The position numbers were made by a program, and so were the translations under genes. A stretch of DNA of 64,000 nucleotides from Vibrio sp. CAU 1672. Lineage in GTDB: Bacteria; Pseudomonadota; Gammaproteobacteria; Enterobacterales; Vibrionaceae. Shown here one piece after another: positions 48,225 to 57,811 of the stretch. Position 1 is the first letter of the stretch. The number at the start of each line of letters is the position of its first letter. The stretch is from contig NZ_JARHUF010000001.1 of the NCBI RefSeq assembly GCF_029223195.1, positions 310,001 to 374,000 on the forward strand, written 5' to 3'. The notes below the pieces were generated by a model that was not told the origin of the DNA, ran no database searches, and worked only from the letters and a program-made list of their open reading frames with translations.

Positions 48225-48848
48225 TTATTGAAAGCTCGCGTAATATTCGGATAAGGCTACCAGCTCTTCGTCATTCAGATTCCTAATGGCCTGATCCATT
48301 TTTTTATCCACCGAGCGTTCACCGCGCTGAAATTGCTTCAAAGTCGTGAGCAGATAGCCTTTTTGCTGGCCGGCTAAAATTGAAGCTTCGTCATACGGAT
48401 CGCCTCCGCCTTGCGCATGGCAGCGATCGCAGCTCTTGTCATGAATCACTTTTCCTTTCGCGGCCAGATCAGGATCAAACGCTTGTTTCGCCCGAATAAA
48501 CTCCATCTGTGAATAATGAACAGCCAGCGCTGCGATATCCTGCTCAGACAGCGCTTTGACTACCGTCGCCATATCCCCGCTTTTACCAGTATCCCCGTAA
48601 AGATGATTGACCGTCGCGGCGGGCCTGCCTTCGTTGTAGCGCATCATCTGGTCAAGCAGGTTAAACTCGGGGATCCCGGCAATAGAAGGAATATCGGTGT
48701 TTTGAGACACGCCATTAACACCGTGGCACGCTTCGCACTCAAAACGTTGGTTCAGGTCAGTTGTTGATGCCTGAGAGGCGGTAGTCATAATGGTATACAT
48801 CACCGTTAACGCCAGGGCTTTGATTAATTGTTTTAAGTTGACAGACAT
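48225..48848 (-). CDS. pdsA: Periplasmic diheme cytochrome c, PdsA-like
   Basis: Class I-type soluble electron carrier between CymA and MtrA. Seen: 207 aa; signal peptide with cleavage after SQA (residue ~28); two CXXCH (CEACHGVNG and CDRCHAQGG), two cytochrome c domains of the c4 type with distal Met in the ALAVHYSQM and ALSEYYASF areas (MDQAIRNLNDEEL). AAGGAAG precedes ATG 48848. PdsA has been described as a periplasmic shuttle in Aeromonas and in Vibrio natriegens; the name here is by analogy of size, haems and position. Confidence 0.82.
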   Translation of the reverse strand: MSVNLKQLIKALALTVMYTIMTTASQASTTDLNQRFECEACHGVNGVSQNTDIPSIAGIPEFNLLDQMMRYNEGRPAATVNHLYGDTGKSGDMATVVKALSEQDIAALAVHYSQMEFIRAKQAFDPDLAAKGKVIHDKSCDRCHAQGGGDPYDEASILAGQQKGYLLTTLKQFQRGERSVDKKMDQAIRNLNDEELVALSEYYASFQ

Positions 48849-49402
48849 GAGTTACGCTTCCTTGTGTTTATCTGTATGCAAAAGCTGGATGTCACTGAGG
48901 TCGGTTCACAATCACGTTATCCTGCTGGTAAACTTACCTGCCTGAAACTGCGCTGAAGAGCAGATAAATTGGCAATATACCACCTCCCTCACATCACGCC
49001 GCGATAACATTATAGCAACACACAGATTACACACCATTAACCAGTATAATCCAAACCACTGCGCTTTACTGAATTAGCAGCACTGCTGGAACCCAACTTT
49101 CAGCAAGTACGTTACGCCACTCTAACCGCATCAACACCATCACCATTTATCCAGTAACGAACCACGTTAAAACCGATGCTCACATCAGAACTGATGACCC
49201 CACCAGAAGAATGTCAAACACTATATTGTGTCTATACTCTTATCAGTTATCGATTTGCCGGCCTGTATTTCCGTGCTTCAATCATTTGCAACGTACCGGC
49301 GATCAGAGAGCAAGGTAACCCAATTTATCAGTCACTTATTTCAGTCAAGGATGCAGTAAAAAATCAATCCCACGTACATTTAGGATGAAAGCGAGAGGGA
49401 AC
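48849..49402. other. Divergent promoter region of the electron transfer locus
   Basis: 554 bp between pdsA (minus) and mtrC (plus). It contains TATAAT at 49043-49048 and TATACT-type elements near 49231 as possible -10 boxes for mtrC, but no convincing -35, FNR or CRP palindrome. Nothing protein-coding is supported. Confidence 0.5.
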
Positions 49403-51667
49403 ATGAACAACATAAAATCAATTCTCATCACAATCCTTGGATTCTTTCTGGTTGCATGTGGTCCAGATAGTAAAAATGATCAAAATGCCCCACCGCCGGA
49501 TATAAATGCATTTAGTATCAGTATTGATACGCCATCACTGATCCCTTCAGAAACCGGTAGCGAAACCAAACTAGTGGTGAACTTCTCGGTTGTTGACGGA
49601 GCCGGACGTGACTACAGCCTCGACCAGGAAAAAGATTTTCGTATTGCCGTACTTAAGGCAATGCCTGCGCGCAGCGATACTGAAGACGGCACTGACCCCG
49701 CTTTTGCATTCAACGGGCGTCATGGCAACACGTTTTGGAAGAGCTTCCATCACTCAAGTAACGAGCCAAACAATAAAGCCCGTATGGAAAGTGTCTGGGA
49801 TGGCGACTTGGTCAAAACGGAAACCGGCTACCGATACACCTTTGCTATTCCGGATATTTTGAAAGTAGCCGATCCCTACCCTGCAGATTCCACAACTAAC
49901 AACGGCTACATCGCATGGGATGAAGATAAATTGCACCGTATCGTCATGGCATATGGCGATCAAGCGCTGGGATTTACCCATGTATACGAGTGGCAGCCCA
50001 ACGCAGAGTCGGACGCTGCAGTAACAAGAAACGTAATTGGACAAGGCACCTGTGAAACCTGCCACATGGGAGAACCGCTTTATCACGGCCCGGGCTATCG
50101 CTCAATTGATAACAATATCGCGGTATGTACCTCATGCCACAATGACAGCAACCCCGGAGCGGCGCCGAGCCGTCGTCCTTTGGCGGCTGTAGTCCACCAA
50201 TATCATGGGAATATCTTTAAGCTTGGCAGTGACCGTAATAACCTCACCACGTACAAACAGCCCGTCGATGAAAACGAACAGCTGGTCGCGGACATTAATG
50301 GCCTGGTGGTTGAAGGTAACCCTTTCCCACAGGACGCGCGCAACTGCACGACCTGCCATACCAATGACGTCACGCTCGCCTCCGACGCTAAAAACTGGTT
50401 TGAACACCCAACCCAGGTAGCTTGTGAAACCTGCCACCTGTTCCGTGATCGCGGCGCACATGACAACCAAATCGGAACCGCATGGGTTCGTGACGGTTCA
50501 CCGCAAAACACTTGCACTGGTTGTCACCGGCCTTATGAACGGGACGATAATGGTGAGCCTATCATTGGCCAGGATGCCAGTCGCAGCGCCAGAACTGTAC
50601 ATACCATGCGCTTGGCTAACCTGGCAGCGGCAAGAGACTCTTTGCAGGTTAATATCGAGCAAGCACGTTTTGTCGATCAGAGCTTTGAAATCCTGGTTCA
50701 CGTCAGCAAAGATGGTGTCGGTGTCAAAACGCTGGATGAGATCACCCCATTTATCAACGAACATGGCCACCTGAATCTGCTTTTGAACTGGGATGATGGC
50801 CTCGGTCCGGTGCTAGCAAATAACGATCTGGATATGACGGAAGATGGAACCAGCGGTGATGGTTGTGTCGCCGAAGGCAATGGACGCTTCAGTTGCCATA
50901 AAGACTTCAGTGACTCGGCAGCTCTGCCTGGCGCAACCAGCAAACTCACCGTGAACATGGCCGACATGCCATTATGTGCTGACAGGAAAACGGCAGCTCT
51001 GACCAACTGTGACAGCTTTACCGGTATTGACCTGCTCAATTATCCATTTGTCATCGCCGCCAACAACGCCTCCGGAGCTTTTGATACCGGTGGCGTGGCG
51101 GTCTCTCACCGACTTCCGGTTGGGGCGGATATCGACAGCTGTAATGACTGCCACAAGGAACTGACTATTCACAAACTGGGCGCGCATCCCCATGCGGCAA
51201 CGGACTTTCAACAATGTAAGAACTGCCACAACTCAGAACGTTCCGCTTACTACCCGGGTATGGCGGCGGATCTGAAATACCATGTGCACTCCTTGCATAC
51301 CTATGGCTCAAATCGGTCTGGCGATCCGGAGTATCCCGGCGCGATAAACAACTGTGAAGCTTGCCACACCAAGTCACAATACAATCTTCCGAGTACGGAA
51401 AATACCCGCCCTTCCCTCGCAAGCGACAAGTATTTCAGCCCGGCACTGGTCGCTTGTGGGGCATGCCATCTTGAGTCAGCCATCGCCAATGCGGACCCGG
51501 ATAACGTCGCCGGTGATGCAATACTGACTCATATGCTCAATAACGGCGCCGTTTTCGCCGCCGATACCGCCGCGGAAGCAACAGGAACAGAGCAATGTGC
51601 CAGTTGCCATGCGGTTGGTCAGGCTCAGGGTGTGGACAAAGTTCATCACGTGTATGACTACCGTTAA
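49403..51667 (+). CDS. mtrC: Outer-membrane decaheme lipoprotein, MtrC/OmcA family
   Basis: Surface-exposed cytochrome that hands electrons to extracellular acceptors (Fe(III), Mn(IV), flavins). Seen: 754 aa; lipoprotein signal with lipobox LVAC (residue ~17); a ~200-residue non-haem beta domain; then ten CXXCH sites (CETCH, CTSCH, CTTCH, CETCH, CTGCH, CNDCH, CKNCH, CEACH, CGACH, CASCH), the decaheme count of MtrC/OmcA. ATG 49403 follows GAGAGGG; an ATG six codons earlier is open but unsupported. Followed after 47 bp by mtrA. Confidence 0.93.
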   Translation: MNNIKSILITILGFFLVACGPDSKNDQNAPPPDINAFSISIDTPSLIPSETGSETKLVVNFSVVDGAGRDYSLDQEKDFRIAVLKAMPARSDTEDGTDPAFAFNGRHGNTFWKSFHHSSNEPNNKARMESVWDGDLVKTETGYRYTFAIPDILKVADPYPADSTTNNGYIAWDEDKLHRIVMAYGDQALGFTHVYEWQPNAESDAAVTRNVIGQGTCETCHMGEPLYHGPGYRSIDNNIAVCTSCHNDSNPGAAPSRRPLAAVVHQYHGNIFKLGSDRNNLTTYKQPVDENEQLVADINGLVVEGNPFPQDARNCTTCHTNDVTLASDAKNWFEHPTQVACETCHLFRDRGAHDNQIGTAWVRDGSPQNTCTGCHRPYERDDNGEPIIGQDASRSARTVHTMRLANLAAARDSLQVNIEQARFVDQSFEILVHVSKDGVGVKTLDEITPFINEHGHLNLLLNWDDGLGPVLANNDLDMTEDGTSGDGCVAEGNGRFSCHKDFSDSAALPGATSKLTVNMADMPLCADRKTAALTNCDSFTGIDLLNYPFVIAANNASGAFDTGGVAVSHRLPVGADIDSCNDCHKELTIHKLGAHPHAATDFQQCKNCHNSERSAYYPGMAADLKYHVHSLHTYGSNRSGDPEYPGAINNCEACHTKSQYNLPSTENTRPSLASDKYFSPALVACGACHLESAIANADPDNVAGDAILTHMLNNGAVFAADTAAEATGTEQCASCHAVGQAQGVDKVHHVYDYR

Positions 51668-51714
51668 CCACGCAGACAAAAAAGCAAAAGGATAACCAAC
51701 AACAAGGAGTGGCT

Positions 51715-52683
51715 ATGAAAACAAGGTTTCAGCAGTGGTTACTTGTGGCGATGGTGCTACTTGGTTTTGCTTCGGCGGTGTACTCGGAAGATACCACCGA
51801 CAGCAAGCCCGACTCCCGGGTGGACATTGAGGCAATGCTGGATCACAAGTTTAGCGAGGGGAAATACTCCCGTCGCGGGGCCGATGGCTGCCTGCGCTGC
51901 CACGACGATGATTCAGACAAGCCGGCCACTGGTATTTTCAACAACATCCATGGCAAACTGGCCAACGCTCACGGGCCGATGCAAGATAAACAGTGTGAAG
52001 CATGCCATGGCCCGGCCAACAACCACGCACGTAACCCCCGTCAGGGAGAAATACGTGAACCCATGATCACCTTCGGCCCCAGCTCACCCGTTCCAGCCGA
52101 AAAACAAAACAGTGTCTGCCTCTCCTGCCACCAGGATTCCAGCCGTGCCACGTGGCACAGCAGTGAGCATGCCTTTGAGGGATTGTCCTGCTCAAGCTGT
52201 CATCAGGTGCACAAAAAGAATGACCCGATGATGGTGTCTCAATTACAAATCCAAACCTGTACCGATTGCCATACTAAGACCAAATCGGATCTCCATAAGC
52301 GAACCAGCCATCCGATGTTAAATGGCACAATGGACTGCGCCAGTTGCCACAACCCTCATCAGGCCATCAACGAAGCAAGTCTGACATTACCGTCAGTCAA
52401 CGACTCCTGTTACGACTGCCATGCAGAAAAACGCGGACCATTTTTGTGGGAACATGAGCCGGTAAGTGAAGACTGTACCGCTTGCCACAGCCCTCATGGT
52501 TCCGTCAACCAGGCACTGCTGACCAAACGCTTGCCACTGTTATGTCAGGAATGCCACAAAGTGCCACACGCCAATATTGAACTGCCAGACAATGACCTGC
52601 GTGTGCGCGGCGGAAGCTGCCTTGGCTGCCACAATCAGGTGCACGGCTCAAATCACCCACGCGGACACGCACTGAGAAACTAA
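51715..52683 (+). CDS. mtrA: Periplasmic decaheme cytochrome, MtrA/DmsE family
   Basis: Fits into the MtrB barrel and passes electrons from the periplasm through the outer membrane to MtrC. Seen: 322 aa; signal peptide with cleavage after VYS (VAMVLLGFASAVYS); ten CXXCH (CLRCH, CEACH, CLSCH, CSSCH, CTDCH, CASCH, CYDCH, CTACH, CQECH, CLGCH), in the spacing of MtrA/DmsE. ATG 51715 has AAGGAG 5 nt upstream; GTG 51709 is an unlikely alternative. The stop is only 10 bp before mtrB. Confidence 0.93.
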   Translation: MKTRFQQWLLVAMVLLGFASAVYSEDTTDSKPDSRVDIEAMLDHKFSEGKYSRRGADGCLRCHDDDSDKPATGIFNNIHGKLANAHGPMQDKQCEACHGPANNHARNPRQGEIREPMITFGPSSPVPAEKQNSVCLSCHQDSSRATWHSSEHAFEGLSCSSCHQVHKKNDPMMVSQLQIQTCTDCHTKTKSDLHKRTSHPMLNGTMDCASCHNPHQAINEASLTLPSVNDSCYDCHAEKRGPFLWEHEPVSEDCTACHSPHGSVNQALLTKRLPLLCQECHKVPHANIELPDNDLRVRGGSCLGCHNQVHGSNHPRGHALRN

Positions 52684-52693
52684 GGAGGGCATG

Positions 52694-54676
52694 ATGAAAT
52701 TATCACCAGTATGGATAGCCGTTTCAATGGCATTGTCACTCTCAGTGCAGGCGAACGCAGACTACTCCCTCAACCGTAGTAGCGAGGCCGACACCAGCCG
52801 GTGGAGATGCGATGAATGCAGTAGTGATGGTGTCTGGCACGGCGATATCTATTTCGGTCTGGGTTATTTGGATAACGACGGTTCCGCTCACTTCAATAAC
52901 TGGAACCCACCCGTTTATGGTACTCATTCCAGCGATAAACGTATCAGCCCAAGTTTTAACGCCGACATCGAGCAATATCAGGATGACGGGTATTACAACC
53001 GCTTCACTGCGGTAGATTTGGGCTTGCAACGATTCTTGGTTCAATGGGAAGTCGGCCAATATGACGGCCTTCAGTTCCTCGGCAGTTACAGTGAAAGTCC
53101 GTATTACCGGAACTACAACGGACTGAGTGCCTATCAAAACAGCAGCGGCAGTTTGCTCAGTGAGGAGTTAAGCTCTTTCACGACCAAAGTAACCCGCGAA
53201 ACGTTTAACCTGGCGTTAAAGTACACCCCCTACAGCCCCTGGAAACCATACGCCACAATGAAACATGAGCAAAAACAGGGCACCGGCACTTTATATTCCA
53301 CGTCGATTCCGGGTTATGGCAATGTTCCCGGTTACCTGCCCAAGCCCATTGAACATGAGACCTTAAATACCCATGCGGGTGTCAGCTATGTGGAAGAAAA
53401 CTGGATGGCCGATGTCGCCTATCGTGGTTCATTTTTCCGCAATGACCGACCCGCACTTTATTACGGTACAGAAAGCTCTCCATACGCAAACCACATCGCC
53501 TACGAGCCGGACAACGATTTCCACCAACTGGCGCTGTCAGGTAATTACCGGATAGATCGCCAAACCCTGAACGGCCGGCTGCTGTGGTCACGCTCAACCT
53601 CTGAGGGCGGAATGGCCCCATTCCCTCAGTCTCCGGTCACTTCGGATACTTTCCACGGTGAAATCAATACTTTCCAGCTCAGTGCGGATTACCACAATCG
53701 CTTCACCCGGCAAACGGCGTTCAAACTCAGCGCAGACTACCGTGACCGCGATGACGACTCTGATAAAAGCGTAGTCATCGGCACGGATCGTGAAGAGTAC
53801 GATCGGGACCGGACTAAACTTGAAGCCGCACTGGATCATCGTCTTAACCGCTCCCTGCGCCTGAAGGCCGGCTATGACTACCAGCGAGATCGACGTAGTT
53901 ATGCCGACCGGGAGGAAACCGAAGATCAAACCCTTTTCCTTGGAGCCCGCTACCGACCTGACGCAAACTGGAGCCTGGGGGGAAAAATCGCTTACCATTT
54001 CCGTGATGGTTCAAACTGGAAGAACGATGATCCGGATGACGCCCACCTGCGCAACTATTACCTGGCAGATCGAGACAGAATTGAATTGCGTGGCGACGGG
54101 ACTTATGAACTCACATCCAACATGCAACTGGTGGTGGAGGCATGGTACGCCGACGACGAATACCCGACGCCGGATATTGGTATCAGCGAAGGCAAAGACT
54201 ATGGTTACGATGTCAGTATCAACTTCTACCTCGATAATGGTGTCAGTGGCCACGCCTTTGTTAATCAACAGACCATTCGCTCAACCCAGCAACAGGCCAA
54301 CACCGACGTGATCGGCTGGGGCCGGTATAGCAGCGAATCGAAAGATAACATTACCACACTTGGATTTGGCCTGAGTAAAGATGACCTGCTGGAAGATACG
54401 CTGTTAGTTTCGTTTGATTACAGCTATCACCGTGGTGAAGGAAGTACTGCAACCACCAGCAGTTACCAATACCCGGACAATGAGTCCACTTCACACCGTT
54501 TCGAGTTTACCGGCGATTACCAGCTCTCTGATAACCAAAATATACTCATCAATATTCGTTATGAAAATTATGATGAAGACGATTATCTGTTTACTCAGGA
54601 AGCCGCCAATATGGGGGATGTACTGCAGAGTTACGAGGGGTTATTTGGCTCGGTATACTGGAGATACCGCTTCTAG
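52694..54676 (+). CDS. mtrB: Outer-membrane barrel MtrB/PioB family
   Basis: Beta barrel that holds MtrA across the outer membrane. Seen: 660 aa from ATG 52694, with AAGGAGG 5 nt upstream (a second ATG at 52691 is too close); signal peptide cleaved after VQANA; N-terminal CDEC (CXXC), conserved in gammaproteobacterial MtrB; repeated aromatic beta strands with DYRDRDDDSD-type loops; and C-terminal Phe (VYWRYRF). Last gene of mtrCAB, followed by a weak terminator. Confidence 0.92.
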   Translation: MKLSPVWIAVSMALSLSVQANADYSLNRSSEADTSRWRCDECSSDGVWHGDIYFGLGYLDNDGSAHFNNWNPPVYGTHSSDKRISPSFNADIEQYQDDGYYNRFTAVDLGLQRFLVQWEVGQYDGLQFLGSYSESPYYRNYNGLSAYQNSSGSLLSEELSSFTTKVTRETFNLALKYTPYSPWKPYATMKHEQKQGTGTLYSTSIPGYGNVPGYLPKPIEHETLNTHAGVSYVEENWMADVAYRGSFFRNDRPALYYGTESSPYANHIAYEPDNDFHQLALSGNYRIDRQTLNGRLLWSRSTSEGGMAPFPQSPVTSDTFHGEINTFQLSADYHNRFTRQTAFKLSADYRDRDDDSDKSVVIGTDREEYDRDRTKLEAALDHRLNRSLRLKAGYDYQRDRRSYADREETEDQTLFLGARYRPDANWSLGGKIAYHFRDGSNWKNDDPDDAHLRNYYLADRDRIELRGDGTYELTSNMQLVVEAWYADDEYPTPDIGISEGKDYGYDVSINFYLDNGVSGHAFVNQQTIRSTQQQANTDVIGWGRYSSESKDNITTLGFGLSKDDLLEDTLLVSFDYSYHRGEGSTATTSSYQYPDNESTSHRFEFTGDYQLSDNQNILINIRYENYDEDDYLFTQEAANMGDVLQSYEGLFGSVYWRYRF

Positions 54677-54683
54677 TAATAAA

Positions 54684-54712
54684 CCAGAGGGGCTTGATCA
54701 TGCCCCTCTGTT
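54684..54712 (+). terminator. Weak terminator-like hairpin after mtrB
   Basis: 9-bp stem CAGAGGGGC / GCCCCTCTG with an 8-nt loop; the T-run behind it is weak (TTACTGTATT). Confidence 0.55.
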
Positions 54713-54751
54713 ACTGTATTAATCAAGGCCGGACGTCCGGTACCGTTTAGC

Positions 54752-55414
54752 TTAATCAGCCTTAAAACTTAGGGGGATCTCTGCCAGCTGATCACCTTGA
54801 TTTGACGGAAAGATCAGGTACTCGCCATGATATTTCACCATCGATTTGTAATCGGTGACTTTATGCACCATAAAACCGGCCTGGCTGGCCTTTTCGACAA
54901 ATTCGGCATGGTTACCACGCACAAACCAGCTCATCGGTTTTACCAAGGTGGCCCCATCAAAACAGCTTTCACACTGATCGGCACACAAGGCTAAAGAGTT
55001 CTGCCCCTCAGTAAAGATCTGCACTTTACCGCCGCCAACCAGGGTCTCTGAGGTCGACACTTCCCAACCCGCCTGCTCCATCAGATCCAGAAAAGCTTCA
55101 ATGTCAGCGTCAGTGATGGCTTTTGCAAAGTCATCTTGCGGGAAAAATTGCGCATAAAAAGCAGAAATCCGTTTAAAAATAGACAGCAGCCCAGCGTTAT
55201 TGCCTTTTGAACGCCCCGCTTTTTGCCAGCGGGTCAGATCATCGCCGACACAACGGTTAAAGCTTTGAGATTTCAGTGCCTTGGTTACCCAACGCAGTAA
55301 AAAAAGATTGTTGGCCACCGGAGCGTCAGTAAGCTTGCCCGAACGATGTTCCTGCTCAAGATCACTCAACGCAGAATTAACCAGGTTTTGAATTTCTTTG
55401 GTGTAACTAGACAT
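54752..55414 (-). CDS. DUF2913 family protein
   Basis: Function unknown; the family is typical of vibrios. Seen: 220 aa from ATG 55414 (SSYTKEIQNLVNSALSDLEQEH), no signal peptide or membrane segment, mixed alpha/beta body with LFLLRWVTKALKSQSFNRCVGDDLTRW. A longer frame upstream overlaps bcr. The start overlaps the bcr stop by one base (TAATG), so it is translated together with the pump. Confidence 0.82.
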   Translation of the reverse strand: MSSYTKEIQNLVNSALSDLEQEHRSGKLTDAPVANNLFLLRWVTKALKSQSFNRCVGDDLTRWQKAGRSKGNNAGLLSIFKRISAFYAQFFPQDDFAKAITDADIEAFLDLMEQAGWEVSTSETLVGGGKVQIFTEGQNSLALCADQCESCFDGATLVKPMSWFVRGNHAEFVEKASQAGFMVHKVTDYKSMVKYHGEYLIFPSNQGDQLAEIPLSFKAD

Positions 55415-56616
55415 TACGCCTTTCTTCCTAAAGTCCAATAAAACAGTGCCGAAAGCACCGAACAACAAAACATTATAATGATCATCGGCCACGCGACCCC
55501 ACCCGGCAGCATTGCAACCAAGGCACCAATCAGGGATCCGGTACCAAACCTCAACGTACCCGCCAGCGACGATGCTGTCCCCGCCATCTTCGGGTAGCCG
55601 CTAAGCAAGAGCGCCATTGAGTTACTGCCGATGGTTGACAGGGTACCGATAAACAACACCACAAACGGCACAATCCCCCACAGCCCCAAATCCAGCAGCC
55701 AGCTGACAAACAGGCCGGTTCCCGCCAGCAACTGAACAAATAACCCAAAACGCAACATCGCATGGGAGCCGACTTTCTTCACCACCCGGCCATTGATACT
55801 GGTCATGATGATCATGGCCACAATGTTCAGGCCGAATAGATAGCCAAACTGATCCGGGCGCACGCCATACAAGTCGATGTAAACAAACGAACCGGCCGTC
55901 AAAAAGGCAAACATACCGGAGAATGAAAATGCCCCCGAAAACATCAAACCGACCGCCATTGGGCTGGTGCACAAGCGCGCATAGTTACGCAGTGTAGTGC
56001 GAAAACGCAGCGGCTGACGATGCTCTGCTTTCAGTGTTTCCGGAATTTTCCACAACACCAACAGAATCACCACCACCGCGAAGATTGCCAACAGCCAAAA
56101 AATAGAACGCCAGCCGAACCAAATTGCCAGGTGACCACCAATCATCGGCGCAACCAACGGGGCCGCCGTGATCACCAAAGTGACAAACGACATTGCACGG
56201 GCAAAATCTTCCCGGTCAAACATATCGCGCACCACCGCCTGAATGATCACTGCAGCAGCGGCACCAGCAAAGCCTTGCGCGGTACGTACATAGGTCAGCG
56301 CATCAATACCATGAGTAGTTGCGCTGACGACAGCCGCCAGACCAAAAAAAAGCACACCTAAAATGAGAATAGGTCGGCGGCCAAAGCTGTCTGCCAGTGG
56401 TCCATGGATCAGCTGCCCGACGGCAAACCCCGCGGTGTAGGCGGTGAGCGTAAACTGCACCGCCCCATCTGTGACACCCAAATCCTTGGCGATGGTCGGC
56501 ATTGCAGGCAAATACATGTCAATGGCAAGTGGTGTCAGGGCACCTACGGCACCCAATACAAGAAAGAGTAGAAAGCTGATTTGTGATTGTGGGGCGCTTT
56601 GGACCTTTTCTGTCAT
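55414..56616 (-). CDS. bcr: Bcr/CflA family drug efflux transporter (MFS)
   Basis: Proton-driven inner-membrane pump; E. coli Bcr confers bicyclomycin and sulfonamide resistance. Seen: 400 aa, 12 helices; TPLAIDMYLPAMPTIAKDLG near residue 25 is diagnostic of the subfamily; MFS loop motif GPLADSFGRRPIL in the 2-3 loop. Stop codon is shared with the DUF2913 start. Located before rsuA/radD as in V. cholerae. Confidence 0.9.
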   Translation of the reverse strand: MTEKVQSAPQSQISFLLFLVLGAVGALTPLAIDMYLPAMPTIAKDLGVTDGAVQFTLTAYTAGFAVGQLIHGPLADSFGRRPILILGVLFFGLAAVVSATTHGIDALTYVRTAQGFAGAAAAVIIQAVVRDMFDREDFARAMSFVTLVITAAPLVAPMIGGHLAIWFGWRSIFWLLAIFAVVVILLVLWKIPETLKAEHRQPLRFRTTLRNYARLCTSPMAVGLMFSGAFSFSGMFAFLTAGSFVYIDLYGVRPDQFGYLFGLNIVAMIIMTSINGRVVKKVGSHAMLRFGLFVQLLAGTGLFVSWLLDLGLWGIVPFVVLFIGTLSTIGSNSMALLLSGYPKMAGTASSLAGTLRFGTGSLIGALVAMLPGGVAWPMIIIMFCCSVLSALFYWTLGRKA

Positions 56617-57035
56617 TCTGTTACCTCTAGTTATGGAATGCCATCAACCATCCTGGTTGTTGGCGTTCGTTAATCTGCATGGCGTAAAAACGCTTGTCCT
56701 CAGCCGTTAAGACATCACAGTCCTTCCGTCACCTCGAGTAGGTTAAAGGGTTCGAGATTATCCAGAGAGTTCAGAGAATTTCATGAGGTATTGCTCCAAC
56801 TCGCCTTCGCCACACAGATTTGATGTCCATGCCAGGCGAGTGGGCAAGAGCTCCGGCTTGCCATTATTTTGCCTGCAAATGTTTATATCGTTAGCTAAAA
56901 ATTCCAGCGTGATATCAACCTGGCCGCAGGGCTGGCAATGATCACTAGATACCTTGGGAGGAAACCCCATTCTGGGGCAATTTCCTGCAAATTACTAGTT
57001 CCTTTCAGGAAACAAACTATTTCCCATAGCTCACA
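56617..57035. other. Intergenic region between bcr and rsuA
   Basis: 419 bp including the bcr promoter region and the doubtful 70-codon frame above. No terminator for rsuA was seen. Confidence 0.5.
56758..56970 (-). CDS. Possible small protein (70 aa)
   Basis: Not recognised; uncertain. Seen: MGFPPKVSSDHCQPCGQVDI at the N-terminus with a CxxC, no signal peptide, and a site AGGAA 12 nt before the ATG, too far for a confident call. It lies in the gap between bcr and rsuA. May be a chance frame. Confidence 0.3.
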   Translation of the reverse strand: MGFPPKVSSDHCQPCGQVDITLEFLANDINICRQNNGKPELLPTRLAWTSNLCGEGELEQYLMKFSELSG

Positions 57036-57737
57036 TTATTTCCAGACAGAATCAACCTCTTCCTGGGTCAGGTAGCGGTAATCACCCGGCTCCAGCGCCT
57101 CATCCAGCTCAATAGTGCCGATACGTTCGCGGTGCAGGTGCTCCACCTTGTTACCCAATGCCGCGAACATGCGTTTCACCTGGTGGTACTTCCCTTCCAC
57201 GATGGTCAGCAACACTTCGTTTTCCGCTTCATTAACGATTTCTAACTTGGCTGGCAATGTGGCGTCACGCTCGTTACGCAGTTCGATGCCCTGAGCAAAC
57301 TTTTCTACGTAATCAGGTTGAATCGCATCCACCAGCCACACCCGATAGGTTTTGTCACACTTATGCTTTGGCGAAGTGATCCGGTGTGACCACTGGCCAT
57401 CATCGGTAATCAAAACCAAGCCAGTGGTATCGACATCAAGGCGGCCGGCAAAATGCAGGTTTTCCATACGCGGTTCATCAAGCAGAACGAATGCCGTGTG
57501 GTTATAACCGTCTTCATGCGAACAGACAAAATCAGCAGGCTTGTACAACATAATATACCGAGGCCCCGGCGCACCAATCACACGCTCTTCCCATGCGACT
57601 TCGCTGCCTTCGGCAACCTTGAACGCACCACTTTTTTGTACTTCACCATCAACGGTGACATCGCCACTTTTGAGAATCTTTGTTGCCTGTTTGCGGGTCG
57701 CACCCAGAGCATCACACAAATATTTATCTAAACGCAT
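57036..57737 (-). CDS. rsuA: 16S rRNA pseudouridine-516 synthase
   Basis: Converts U516 of 16S rRNA to pseudouridine. Seen: 233 aa; N-terminal S4 RNA-binding domain (MRLDKYLCDALGATRKQATKI region); catalytic motif HFAGRLDVDTTGLVLIT with Asp101; YHQVKRMFAALGNKVEHLHR, diagnostic of the RsuA family. Divergent from radD with 74 bp between starts. Confidence 0.94.
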   Translation of the reverse strand: MRLDKYLCDALGATRKQATKILKSGDVTVDGEVQKSGAFKVAEGSEVAWEERVIGAPGPRYIMLYKPADFVCSHEDGYNHTAFVLLDEPRMENLHFAGRLDVDTTGLVLITDDGQWSHRITSPKHKCDKTYRVWLVDAIQPDYVEKFAQGIELRNERDATLPAKLEIVNEAENEVLLTIVEGKYHQVKRMFAALGNKVEHLHRERIGTIELDEALEPGDYRYLTQEEVDSVWK

Positions 57738-57811
57738 GAATACCTCATCTTGTTAAGGTCGGGTATTATAGCCATCCTAATGGCAATAGTTGAGCGATTT
57801 CACAGTTTTTC

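Noticed and set aside
49176..49388. 70-codon plus frame before mtrC
   Set aside because: No ribosome binding site or recognisable motif; lies in the mtrC leader.
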